Shown here: piece after piece, positions 12,429-23,149 of the stretch
How the letters are laid out: each line of letters opens with the position of its first letter
How positions within the stretch are numbered: the stretch's first letter is position 1
Translations under genes and position numbers: made by a program
DNA from: CAYYWP01 sp050176585
GTDB taxonomy: Bacteria > Desulfobacterota > Binatia > HRBIN30 > CADEER01
Length of the DNA stretch: 36,011 bases
Assembly (NCBI GenBank): GCA_050176585.1
Contig: JBFXHX010000036.1
Span: forward strand, 1-36,011
Direction of reading: 5' to 3'
Notes under the pieces: generated by a model
The model's input: the letters and a program-made list of their open reading frames with translations, nothing else
What the model was told of the DNA's origin: nothing
Databases searched by the model: none

Positions 12429-15140
12429 TCACCCCGCGACCAGCGGCATCAGCGCGCCGAGGATGGTGGCGCGGATGCGCTTCAGCGCATCGGGGTCTTC
12501 GATCTTCTCGCCGCCGCCATCGACGACGTAGAACACGTCGAGGACACGATCGACGCTGGTCGTGATCTTCGCCAGGTGAATCGATAGGCCCAGGTGATAC
12601 AGCGCGTTGCTGATCGCGAACAGTACGCCGGCGCGATCGACGGTGTAGACGTCGATGACCGTGTACTCGGCCGACACCGCGTTGTCGATTTCCACCGCGG
12701 TGGGCAAGCGCGGCACCACCTTGTCGCGGAGAATGGAGGGCCGGGTGGCCTTGGCGACCATCTGCTCGACGTCCAGCTCGCCGGCCAGCGCTTTCCCCAC
12801 CGCGGCCTGGACGCGCTCCCAGCGCTCGTCGTCGCGCGCGAGGTCCGCCCCTTCCGTGTGAGTGACGCGAAAGACGTCCACCACCATGCCGCTCGCGCCC
12901 GTGGCGATGCGGGCGGCGCCGATGTTGATGCCATGCACGCGCAACACGCCGGTGAGCTTGGCGAAGAGCCCCGGGGCGTCGCGCGTCACGATGGTGAACT
13001 CGCTGAACTCGCGCGCGGGGAAATGCACCACGCGCGTGACGAACGGCTCCTCGGCGGCGCGCCGCGCGAGCTCGAAGTGGCGCGGAATGTCTTCCTCCGG
13101 AGTGGTGAGGAAATAGCGGTCGGGCAGGTCCGCGAGGAACCGCGCGAGCGCGTCGCCGCCCTGGTCGCCGATCGCCGCAGCCACGCGCTCGCGGATGCGG
13201 TTGGCGCGCTCGGCCTGGGCCTGCTCGACACTGACGCCGCGCTCGAAGCTCTCCACCGTGAGCGCGTAGAGCTCGGTCAGCAGGGTCTCCTGCCAGCTGT
13301 TCCAGAGCTGCGGGTTGGTGGCGCCCAGGTCCGCGAACGTCAGCACGAACAGCTGCTGCAGCGTCCCGATGGTGCCGATGACGCGCGCGAACTCGCTCAC
13401 CAACTTCGGATCGTGGATGTCGCGCCGGGTGGCCAGCTGGTGCATGAGCAGATGGTGGCGGACGAGGAGCTCGAACTGCGCGCGGTCGTCCGCATTGAGG
13501 CCCAAGCGTTCGGCCGCGGTGCGCGCCAGCGCCGCGCCCTTGTTCGCATGGTCGCCCCCGAGGCCCTTGCCGATGTCGTGGAAGAGCATCGCCAGATAGA
13601 GCACCTCGATGCGGTCGATCTCGCGCATCACCTGGGTGAGCAGCGGCGCGCTCTGCTTGAACCCGCCGTGCAGCAGTTGTTCCAGGCGGGCGACGGCACG
13701 CAGCGTGTGCTCGTCCGCTGTGTAGATGTGGTACCGATCGTATTGGGCGAGGCAGCGCAGGTGCGCGAACTCGGGGAGAAAGGCGTCGAGCACGTCGAGC
13801 TCGTGCATCTCCTGCAGCGCGGCGCCGACGCCGTCAGACTTGCCCAGGATGTCGAGAAACGCCCGCACCGCCTCCGAGTCGCGCCGCACCATGTCGTCGA
13901 TGAGGTGCGTGTGGGCGCGGATCAAGCGGCGGGTCGCCGCGCTCAGGGGCACGCGGTGGCGCTGCGCGTCGGCGAACACGCGTATCAGCAGTGCGGGGCG
14001 CTCGCGAAACGCGACGGGATCGCCGACCACGAGTTCGTTCCCGGCGATGCGGACGCCGGGGCGGATCTGCCGGCCGCCCAGGCGGCCGAACAGCCGGTAG
14101 GGCGAGGAGCGTTCCAGGCACCGCGAGATGATGTTGTCCGAGAACCGGTTCACGGCACGCGCCTGCAGGTAGTACGCGCGCATGAATTGCTCGACGCCGC
14201 GCGCCGTCGCGTCGTCGCGATAGCCGAGGTCGGCGGCGATGCGCTCCTGGTACTCGAAGGTCAGCTGGTCCTGGTGATGGCCGGACAGGAAATGGAGGGC
14301 GTTGCGCACCCGCCAGAGGAAGTCGCGCGCGTCGCGGATCTCGCCGTACTCGCCCTCCGTCAACACGCCCTTCGCGACCAGCTCCGGGAGCGCGTGCACG
14401 ACGTATTTCACCTTCGCGAGCCACATCGCGGTGTGCAGATCGCGCAGCCCGCCCTCGCCTTCTTTGACCTGCGGCTCCACCAGGTACACGGAGTCGCCGT
14501 ACTTGCGGTGCCGCTCCTCGTTCTCGGCGACCTTTTCGCGGAAGAACCGGGTCGCGTTGCGCTTCAGCAGCTCGCGCTCCACCGCACTGGCGAACTCCTC
14601 GTACAGGGCCTGGTCGCCCGCGAGGTAGCGCGCGTCGAGCAATGCCGTCTTCACGGTCAGATCGCGGCCGGCGAGCTTGATGCAGTCGCGCGTGGTGCGC
14701 ACGGCGTGGCCCACCTGCAAGCCCGTATCCCAGAGCGCGTAGAGCACCTTCTCGCTCACCGTCTCCAGAAACGCGTCGGCGCGCTGCGGATAGATGAAGA
14801 GCAGGTCGATGTCGGAGTACGGATTGAGCTCGGCCCGCCCGTACCCGCCCTGTGCGATCAGCGTGACGCGCTGATCGAGCACGGTGTACCGCTCCGCGTA
14901 GCTCGCGCGTGCGGCCTCGTAGAGGGCGCGCACGAGCGCATCGACGACGGCGGTCCAGGCGCTGACGATCACCGGGCCCGATGCGCCGCGCCGATGGTGC
15001 TCGAACAGCACGTGCCGCGCGCGCGCCAGGTATTCCCGCCCGTGGCGCCCCCACGCGCCGTCGAGCCGCACGGGCCCGAGGGCGCCCTCGAGCCCCGCCA
15101 GAGTGCTGGCACCGGTTTGCTGTGTCGCCGTGGAGGACAT
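12429..15140 (-). CDS. glnD: Bifunctional PII uridylyltransferase/uridylyl-removing enzyme
   Basis: The nitrogen sensor that uridylylates PII when glutamine is low and de-uridylylates it when high. It has 903 residues with the full domain set: a nucleotidyltransferase site (GGYGRAEL at 98-105 and DID at 110-112, from NPYSDIDLLFIY), a GlnD-specific helical region (EGGLRDLHTAMW), an HD hydrolase domain (AMLFHDIGKGLGGDHANKG), and two C-terminal ACT domains (FTIVTRDAPGLFAKLTGVL and DVYTVDRAGVLFAISNALY) that bind glutamine. ATG 15140 is preferred; an in-frame start at 15182 would reach into the spacer. There is no clear Shine-Dalgarno. No glnB or glnA is in the window. Confidence 0.96.
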   Translation of the reverse strand: MSSTATQQTGASTLAGLEGALGPVRLDGAWGRHGREYLARARHVLFEHHRRGASGPVIVSAWTAVVDALVRALYEAARASYAERYTVLDQRVTLIAQGGYGRAELNPYSDIDLLFIYPQRADAFLETVSEKVLYALWDTGLQVGHAVRTTRDCIKLAGRDLTVKTALLDARYLAGDQALYEEFASAVERELLKRNATRFFREKVAENEERHRKYGDSVYLVEPQVKEGEGGLRDLHTAMWLAKVKYVVHALPELVAKGVLTEGEYGEIRDARDFLWRVRNALHFLSGHHQDQLTFEYQERIAADLGYRDDATARGVEQFMRAYYLQARAVNRFSDNIISRCLERSSPYRLFGRLGGRQIRPGVRIAGNELVVGDPVAFRERPALLIRVFADAQRHRVPLSAATRRLIRAHTHLIDDMVRRDSEAVRAFLDILGKSDGVGAALQEMHELDVLDAFLPEFAHLRCLAQYDRYHIYTADEHTLRAVARLEQLLHGGFKQSAPLLTQVMREIDRIEVLYLAMLFHDIGKGLGGDHANKGAALARTAAERLGLNADDRAQFELLVRHHLLMHQLATRRDIHDPKLVSEFARVIGTIGTLQQLFVLTFADLGATNPQLWNSWQETLLTELYALTVESFERGVSVEQAQAERANRIRERVAAAIGDQGGDALARFLADLPDRYFLTTPEEDIPRHFELARRAAEEPFVTRVVHFPAREFSEFTIVTRDAPGLFAKLTGVLRVHGINIGAARIATGASGMVVDVFRVTHTEGADLARDDERWERVQAAVGKALAGELDVEQMVAKATRPSILRDKVVPRLPTAVEIDNAVSAEYTVIDVYTVDRAGVLFAISNALYHLGLSIHLAKITTSVDRVLDVFYVVDGGGEKIEDPDALKRIRATILGALMPLVAG

Positions 15141-15151
15141 GCGCGCGCGGC

Positions 15152-15182
15152 CTATACTCTCGGTCACGCGCGCCGCCCGCAA
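15152..15182 (-). promoter_or_regulatory. glnD: Weak promoter candidate upstream of glnD
   Basis: On the minus strand TTGCGG (15182-15177) and GTATAG (15157-15152) are separated by 19 bp, slightly long. The -10-like box ends 11 nt before ATG 15140, so an RNA from it would have almost no leader, consistent with the absence of a ribosome binding site. Confidence 0.25.
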
Positions 15183-15244
15183 GGGGCGGAGCGCCGATCC
15201 GCCGCGGCCGCATGCGTGTGGTGGCCGGCCGGCGCGCTATGCGG

Positions 15245-17815
<2,571 letters not shown>

Positions 17816-17921
17816 CGGCGTGAGCGGGTGCGAGCGGCGGCGGGGTGCACGGCGGCGGGATTGTGTCACCGCACCCGCAGCAGGGCAACGCGCCGCACCG
17901 GACCGTGCGCCGCGGGCGCGC

Positions 17922-19508
17922 TCACACGCGCTTGCGTTTGCGCGCCAGGTAGTCGACGAGCAGATACTCGCCGAGGCGGTCCGGTCGCGTGAACAGCGCC
18001 CGGCCGCGGTTGATGCGGGTGATGCGTTCGACGAACGCGCGCAGGCTCGGGTTGTCGTCGAGCATGAACGTGTTGATCACCACGCCGCGCCGGGTGACGC
18101 GCTCGACCTCCTTCAAGGTTTCGTTCGCGGCGCGCGCGCTGATGCCGCCGAAGGAGAGCGGCCATTCACAGTGCAGACGGCCGCGCGCGTAGTACGCGGT
18201 CGGCTGGCCGTCGGTGATCACGATCATGTGCTGGTTCGGGCTCGGATGCTCCGCGAGCAGCTCGTTCGCCAGCCGCAGCCCGGCTTGCAGGTTCGTGAAC
18301 GGATCGCCCATGTTCCAGCGCGCCTCGGGCAGGTCGCGCAACGCGAGCTCGCTGGCGCGCGTGTAGAAGCCCACGACGGCGAAGTAGTCGCGCGGGTAGC
18401 GCGCGCGGATCAGGCTCTGCATGGCCAGCGCCACCTTTTTCGCCGCCGCGAAGCGTCCCTCCCAGCTCATCGACCAGCTCATGTCGAGCAGCAGCACCGT
18501 GGAGGTTGAGGTGGTGTGGGTGGTCTCGTAGACCTCGAAGTCGTCGCGCGCGACCGCGAGCGGCATGCGCGCGCCGCGCGCCAGCGCGTGGCGCAAGGTG
18601 CGCGGGACGTCGATGTGGAATGGGTCGCCGAACTCGTAGCGTTTGGTGTCCTCCGGCCGTACATCGACCTGGCCCCGATGCTCGGCCCGGTGGTTGCCGG
18701 CGCGGGCGCGCAACAGCCCGTCGTAGATGTCGCGCAGGGCCAGTTGGCCGATCTTCCGCGCCCCCTTGGGCGACAGGTGCATCCGGCCGCCGCGCGCGAC
18801 GGTGTAGCCGGCCTGCTCGACCACCACCGCGAGCTGCTGCAGCTGGCGGACCTCGCCGGCGACCGGTTCGCCGAGCGCGCGCTGCAGATCGTCGACGCTC
18901 AACGTGTCGAGCCGGCCGCCGGCGAGGTCGGCTTCGAGCTGCTCCAAGCGCGCCATTTCGCGCAGGGACTCGAGCGCCTCCGCGAAGGCGAGCGCGCGCG
19001 GCCCGTGCAAGCGGCTGCCGAACCGCCGCCGCAGCTCCTCGAAGGCGCGGACCTCCTCGAGAATCGCGAGCAGCTCCGCGAAGTCCGACGCCGCCCGGGC
19101 ATCTTCGAAGGTGTAGGTGAGCAGGCGCTCCACCGCCGCCGAGAGCCGCGGCGGCAGGTGCTGGAGCTGCGCGCGCTTGGCGGTGGCCGCCGCATCGTCG
19201 CGCCCCTCGAGCGCGCGGTTCTCGAGCGCCACGATCGCGGCGAGCCGTTGCCCGAGCGCATCGAGCGCGTGCTCGACGTTCACGTCCTCGCACCGCGCCC
19301 GCATGACGCCGCGCAGCTGCTGGAGCACCGCCTCCAGGCCCATCACGCGCTCGCCGTCGACCTCGAGCCCCTGCCGCTGGAGCGACTCCCAGGCGTGCTG
19401 CAGGTCGTCGGTGTACGAGAGGCACTCGGCCAGACGCTCGAAGATTTGCTCCGCGCTCGGGCGGAAGCGCTGCGAACCGTCCCAGCTGGTGAACCGCGCA
19501 GCGTACAT
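17922..19508 (-). CDS. VWA-domain protein partnered with the MoxR-type ATPase
   Basis: A 528-residue cytoplasmic protein. An alpha-helical N-terminal region (about 1-320) precedes a von Willebrand A domain (about 335-510) with an intact metal-ion-dependent adhesion site: Asp342-x-Ser344-x-Ser346 in LLLDMSWSMS, a Thr in MGDPFTNLQ, and Asp in MIVITDGQ. There is no signal peptide or membrane helix. MoxR-type AAA+ ATPases and VWA proteins work in pairs as metal-insertion or protein-remodelling machines, as with Mg-chelatase I and D. The ATPase gene is immediately upstream (117 nt). The client is unknown, and no chelatase H-subunit or cofactor pathway is nearby. ATG 19508 gives the family-like start. 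Confidence 0.88.
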   Translation of the reverse strand: MYAARFTSWDGSQRFRPSAEQIFERLAECLSYTDDLQHAWESLQRQGLEVDGERVMGLEAVLQQLRGVMRARCEDVNVEHALDALGQRLAAIVALENRALEGRDDAAATAKRAQLQHLPPRLSAAVERLLTYTFEDARAASDFAELLAILEEVRAFEELRRRFGSRLHGPRALAFAEALESLREMARLEQLEADLAGGRLDTLSVDDLQRALGEPVAGEVRQLQQLAVVVEQAGYTVARGGRMHLSPKGARKIGQLALRDIYDGLLRARAGNHRAEHRGQVDVRPEDTKRYEFGDPFHIDVPRTLRHALARGARMPLAVARDDFEVYETTHTTSTSTVLLLDMSWSMSWEGRFAAAKKVALAMQSLIRARYPRDYFAVVGFYTRASELALRDLPEARWNMGDPFTNLQAGLRLANELLAEHPSPNQHMIVITDGQPTAYYARGRLHCEWPLSFGGISARAANETLKEVERVTRRGVVINTFMLDDNPSLRAFVERITRINRGRALFTRPDRLGEYLLVDYLARKRKRV

Positions 19509-19624
19509 GGGCGTCTGGGGGGATTGAGGCAGGCGGTTACGCTGTTACTCCGAGTGAAAGCATCCGCGGCACATCGGACTCTAACAGCGGACGCCGTAAC
19601 GGCGGAACCGCGTGGCCTTTGATC

Positions 19625-21055
19625 CTAACCTCCTCTTCCCGCGTAGCTCCAACGCGCCCCGCGGTCTTCGCGGTTCAGCTTCTTGTGGAGGTGCAGGCCC
19701 TCGAAGATCAGCTCGCTCGCGGCGGCGATGAACCCGGCGCTCTCGTGCGGGCCGAGCCGCCGCACCGCGTCGCGCAGACCGGGGATCTTGTCGACGACTT
19801 CGAGGTACTCGCGCGCCGGCAGCGCATCGCTCACCTCGACGCCCCAGCCCGCCGCGAAGTGCGCCACCACCGGCGCCAATTCGGCGACCGCGAGCAGCTG
19901 ATCGAACACGGTCAGAATGGCGCGGTCGACCAGCTGTCCGATGATCTGCGCCTCGCTGCGCTCCTCGGCGGCGTATTCGATCTCGATCTTGCCCGCCGTG
20001 GAGGCGTATATCGCGTGGAGATCGGTGAGGCGCGGGACGATCTCCCCGACGCCCGTCCGCACTGCGCGCTTCTCGGCGTTGCTGATCACGCTCTCCCAGT
20101 TGTTGATCGTCACCCGCACGCTCACGCCGGAGGTCTGGCTGATCTCGGCGCACGCGCGCGCCTCGAACGTCAGCTGTGCGAGGATCGATTTGATGAACTC
20201 CGGCATGTGCACGGCGCGCCCGGCGCGCTCGCGCAACGACACTTCTTGCTCCGCGATGGCGATCTCGTCGCGGACACTGCGCGGGTAGTGCGTCCGGATC
20301 TGCGCATCGAAGCGATCTTTGAGCGGCGTGATGATGCGGCCGCGCGACGTGTAATCCTCGGGGTTGGCGCTGGCCACGATCACCACGTCGACGGGCAAGC
20401 GGATGCGATAGCCTTTGATCTGGACGTCCTTCTCTTCCATCAGGTTGAACAAGCCGACCTGGACCTTTTCGGTGAGATCCGGCAGCTCGTTGATCGCGAA
20501 CAGGCCGCGGTTGGAGCGGGGGATGAGCCCGTAGTGGATGGTCTCCTCGTCGGCCAGGTAGCGGCCCTCCGCTACCTTGATCGGGTCGACCTCGCCGATG
20601 AGATCGGCGATCGAGGTATCCGGCGTCGCCAGCTTTTCGCCGTAGCGCGCCTCGCGGTCGATCCAGGCGATCGGCAGCGCGTCGCCCTCGGCCGCCGCGC
20701 GGGCCCGGCACACCGCGCAAATCGGCCGCCAGGGATCGTCGTGCAGGGGGCATCCGGCCACGGCGGGAATGGCCTCGTCGAGCAGCCCCGTGAGGCCGCG
20801 GATGATGCGCGACTTGGCTTGCCCGCGCTCGCCGAGAAACACCATGTGGTGCCCGGCGAGCAGCGCATTCTCGACCTCCGGGATGACCGAATCCTCGAAG
20901 CCGATGATGCCGGGCAGCAGCGGCGCGCCGCTGGCGAGCTTCGCGAGCAGGTTGCTGCGCACCTCCTCGCGCACCGGGCGCGTCGTCCTGCCCGCGGCGC
21001 GCAGCTCCCCGAGCGTGCGCGGCCGACTGCCGGCCGCCGAGGCCGTGTCCGACAT
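19625..21055 (-). CDS. MoxR/Mg-chelatase-I-like AAA+ ATPase
   Basis: A 476-residue AAA+ ATPase with Walker A GERGQAKS (75-82), a Walker-B-like segment GLFAINELPDL, sensor 1 VIVASANPEDYTSRGR and an Arg-finger region (PLKDRFDAQIRTHYP). This is the Mg-chelatase-I/MoxR group, not a sigma-54 activator: the GAFTGA loop is absent. Between Walker A and B is an insert with Cys102, His105, Cys113 and Cys116 (CPLHDDPWRPICAVC), which could bind zinc. It is expected to remodel complexes together with the downstream VWA protein. ATG 21055 is the clear start. It is divergent from corA; the 130-nt spacer must hold both promoters. Confidence 0.9.
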   Translation of the reverse strand: MSDTASAAGSRPRTLGELRAAGRTTRPVREEVRSNLLAKLASGAPLLPGIIGFEDSVIPEVENALLAGHHMVFLGERGQAKSRIIRGLTGLLDEAIPAVAGCPLHDDPWRPICAVCRARAAAEGDALPIAWIDREARYGEKLATPDTSIADLIGEVDPIKVAEGRYLADEETIHYGLIPRSNRGLFAINELPDLTEKVQVGLFNLMEEKDVQIKGYRIRLPVDVVIVASANPEDYTSRGRIITPLKDRFDAQIRTHYPRSVRDEIAIAEQEVSLRERAGRAVHMPEFIKSILAQLTFEARACAEISQTSGVSVRVTINNWESVISNAEKRAVRTGVGEIVPRLTDLHAIYASTAGKIEIEYAAEERSEAQIIGQLVDRAILTVFDQLLAVAELAPVVAHFAAGWGVEVSDALPAREYLEVVDKIPGLRDAVRRLGPHESAGFIAAASELIFEGLHLHKKLNREDRGARWSYAGRGG

Positions 21056-21184
21056 GGCTCCCGAGTATACGGACGCCGGTATGGGCGGGCAACGCGCGGC
21101 CGGCGGCGCGCCTCGCCCGCCCCGCGGGCTGCCCCGATGGTGTGCGTTGCATCCCTCGAACCTCTTCTATAAAGGCGGCCCGAT

Positions 21185-22153
21185 ATGACCGTGGTCGACT
21201 GCGCCGCCTACGAGGACGGCCGACGCGTCGCCACCGTTCCGATCGAGGAGATCAGCGAGGTCCTCCAGATTCCGGGGCGCTTCGTGTGGATCGGGCTGCA
21301 CGAACCGGACGACGAGGAACTGCGGCAGATACGGGAAGAGTTCGGGCTGCACGAGTTGGCGATCGAGGATGCCCGTTCGGCCCACCAGCGCCCGAAGCTC
21401 GAGGAATACGGCGAGTCGCTGTTCGTCGTGCTGCGGACGGCCGAGCTACAGCAGCGCCACGTCGCCCTCGGCGAAACGCACATCTTTCTCGGGCCGCGCT
21501 ACGTCGTCTCGATCCGCCACGGCCCGTCGCTGCCCTACGCCATGGTGCGCGCGCGCTGCGAGGCGACGCCGCACCTGTTGCGGAAGGGCCCCGGGTTCGT
21601 CCTGTACGCGCTGATGGACTTCATCGTCGACCACTACTTTCCGGTGGTCGCGGGGCTCGAAGAAGAGCTCGACGAGCTGGAGGAGCAGATCTTCGACGGC
21701 GAGACCGACCGCGCCGCCGTCGAGCGCATTTACGATCTGAAGCGCGATCTCCTGCAGCTGCGCCGCGCCGTGGCGCCGCTGATCGACGTCTGCAACCGCC
21801 TCATGCGGTTCGACGCAACCCTCATCCCCGAAGATACGCGGCCGTACTTCCGCGACGTGTACGATCACGTGATCCGCGTGAACGAGACCGTGGACACCCT
21901 GCGCGAGCTGCTCGGCGGCGCGCTCGACGCCAAGCTATCGCTGGTGTCTGTCGGGCAGAGCGAAATCACCAAGAAACTCGCCGCCTGGGCCGCCATCCTC
22001 GCCGTGCCGACCATGCTGGCAGGCGTGTACGGCATGAACTTCAAGATCATGCCGGAGCTGCAGTGGCGCTACGGCTACTTTATCGTCGTCGGCATCATGA
22101 GCGCCGCGTGCGCCACCCTCTACTGGCGCTTCAAGCGCGCCGGTTGGCTCTGA
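21185..22153 (+). CDS. corA: Magnesium/cobalt transporter CorA
   Basis: An inner-membrane pentameric Mg2+ channel. The 322-residue protein has a long cytoplasmic N-terminal domain, the stalk helix (VYDHVIRVNETVDTLRELL), TM1 ending in the selectivity motif Gly-Met-Asn (VYGMNF), a short periplasmic loop (MPELQWRYGYF), TM2, and a basic tail (RFKRAGWL). GMN identifies the CorA family; Mg2+ versus Co2+/Ni2+ cannot be told. GGCGG lies 6 nt before ATG 21185, and a TATAAA box at 21168-21173 overlaps the same stretch, so the mRNA leader may be very short. It converges with the HIT gene. Confidence 0.95.
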   Translation: MTVVDCAAYEDGRRVATVPIEEISEVLQIPGRFVWIGLHEPDDEELRQIREEFGLHELAIEDARSAHQRPKLEEYGESLFVVLRTAELQQRHVALGETHIFLGPRYVVSIRHGPSLPYAMVRARCEATPHLLRKGPGFVLYALMDFIVDHYFPVVAGLEEELDELEEQIFDGETDRAAVERIYDLKRDLLQLRRAVAPLIDVCNRLMRFDATLIPEDTRPYFRDVYDHVIRVNETVDTLRELLGGALDAKLSLVSVGQSEITKKLAAWAAILAVPTMLAGVYGMNFKIMPELQWRYGYFIVVGIMSAACATLYWRFKRAGWL

Positions 22154-22176
22154 CGGCCGGCGCGGCGCCGGCCGTC
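22152..22176. terminator. Bidirectional hairpin between corA and the HIT gene
   Basis: GACGGCCGGC (22152-22161) pairs with GCCGGCCGTC (22167-22176) around a 5-nt loop, starting within the corA stop codon. It sits between converging genes and has no T run on either side. Confidence 0.55.
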
Positions 22177-22225
22177 TCGAGCCGGTGGCGGCCGCGGGAC
22201 GATACGGCGCACTCCGCAGGCGCGG

Positions 22226-22726
22226 TTATGGTTTCGCTTCGAGCGCCGCGAAGCGCGGGCGAAGCCGTTCCCAGAGCGCTTCGAGGTGCTCGGGAATCAC
22301 CCGCGTCTCGGCCAACACGGGCATGAAGTTCGTATCGCCGATCCAGCGCGGCACCAGATGCCAGTGCAGGTGATCGGCGAAGCCGGCACCGGCGGCGGCG
22401 CCGAGGTTCATGCCGACGTTCATCCCATCGGGCCGAAACACGTCCTGCATGAGCGCGATCGAGCGCCGGAGCACCTCGTTCAGCCCCGCATGCGCGTCGG
22501 GTGCGAGCGCCGAGAGGTCGGCGGTGTGGACGCGCGGCGCGACCATGACGTGACCGTTCGCGTAGGGATAGCGGTTGAGCAGCACCGCCGCGTAATCGGT
22601 GACGGCCAAGACCAGTGCGGCCTTGCGGTCCGCCGCCGCGGGCTTGCTGCAGAAGATGCAATCGCCGTCCTTGGGCGCGCCGAGATAGGCCATCCGCCAG
22701 GGGGCCCAGAGGGGCTGTCGGCTCAT
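22226..22726 (-). CDS. HIT (histidine triad) family protein
   Basis: A 166-residue nucleotide-binding hydrolase/transferase of the HIT superfamily, close to the Ap4A-phosphorylase-like group. The histidine triad is HLHWHLVPRW, and the N-terminus is the typical LWAPWRMAYLGAP followed by a CIFC pair that may bind zinc. The region GHVMVAPRVHTADLSAL is also characteristic. The substrate is not predictable from sequence (AMP conjugates or Ap4A). It is last in the mutL-to-ihfB block, about 85 nt after ihfB, and converges with corA. Confidence 0.92.
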   Translation of the reverse strand: MSRQPLWAPWRMAYLGAPKDGDCIFCSKPAAADRKAALVLAVTDYAAVLLNRYPYANGHVMVAPRVHTADLSALAPDAHAGLNEVLRRSIALMQDVFRPDGMNVGMNLGAAAGAGFADHLHWHLVPRWIGDTNFMPVLAETRVIPEHLEALWERLRPRFAALEAKP

Positions 22727-22812
22727 GACTGTCGCTGATCGGTGGCGCGCTGCGCGATCGGCCGGGGCCGCGGGCGATCCGCGCGCCGCTCGTGTACCGG
22801 CGGCGCCGCGGT

Positions 22813-23139
22813 CTACGAGGTGGACGCCGCCGCGCCGGGGACGCGGCGCTCGGCATCCTGGACGCCGTCGACGCGGACGCGCAGCTCTTTGCCGACCTTG
22901 AAGAACGGCACCCGCTTCGCAGCCACGGCGACGCTCCGGCCGGTCCGCGGATTGCGGCCGTCGCGCGCGTGACGGTGCTTCACCACGAAACTCCCGAAGC
23001 CGCGGATCTCGATGCGCTCGCCGCGCTTGAGCGCGTCAGCCAAGCTTTCGAACACCGCGTTGACCATGATCTCCGCTTCGCGCCGGGAGAAGCGGGGATA
23101 GAGCGCAACCAATTCGTCGATCAAGGCGCGCTTGGTCAC
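22813..23139 (-). CDS. ihfB: Integration host factor beta subunit
   Basis: A DNA-bending nucleoid protein of the HU/IHF family. The 108-residue sequence has the N-terminal helices (TKRALIDELVALYPRFSRREAE), the core RIEIRGFGSF and the DNA-clasping arm RNPRTGRSV with the intercalating Pro64. Lying after rpsA supports IHF-beta rather than HU. GTG 23139 is chosen because GAGG lies 8 nt upstream; GTG 23148 abuts that site directly. The C-terminus runs about 18 residues beyond the usual end (DGVQDAERRVPGAAASTS), probably disordered. Confidence 0.93.
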   Translation of the reverse strand: MTKRALIDELVALYPRFSRREAEIMVNAVFESLADALKRGERIEIRGFGSFVVKHRHARDGRNPRTGRSVAVAAKRVPFFKVGKELRVRVDGVQDAERRVPGAAASTS

Positions 23140-23149
23140 GACCGGCACC

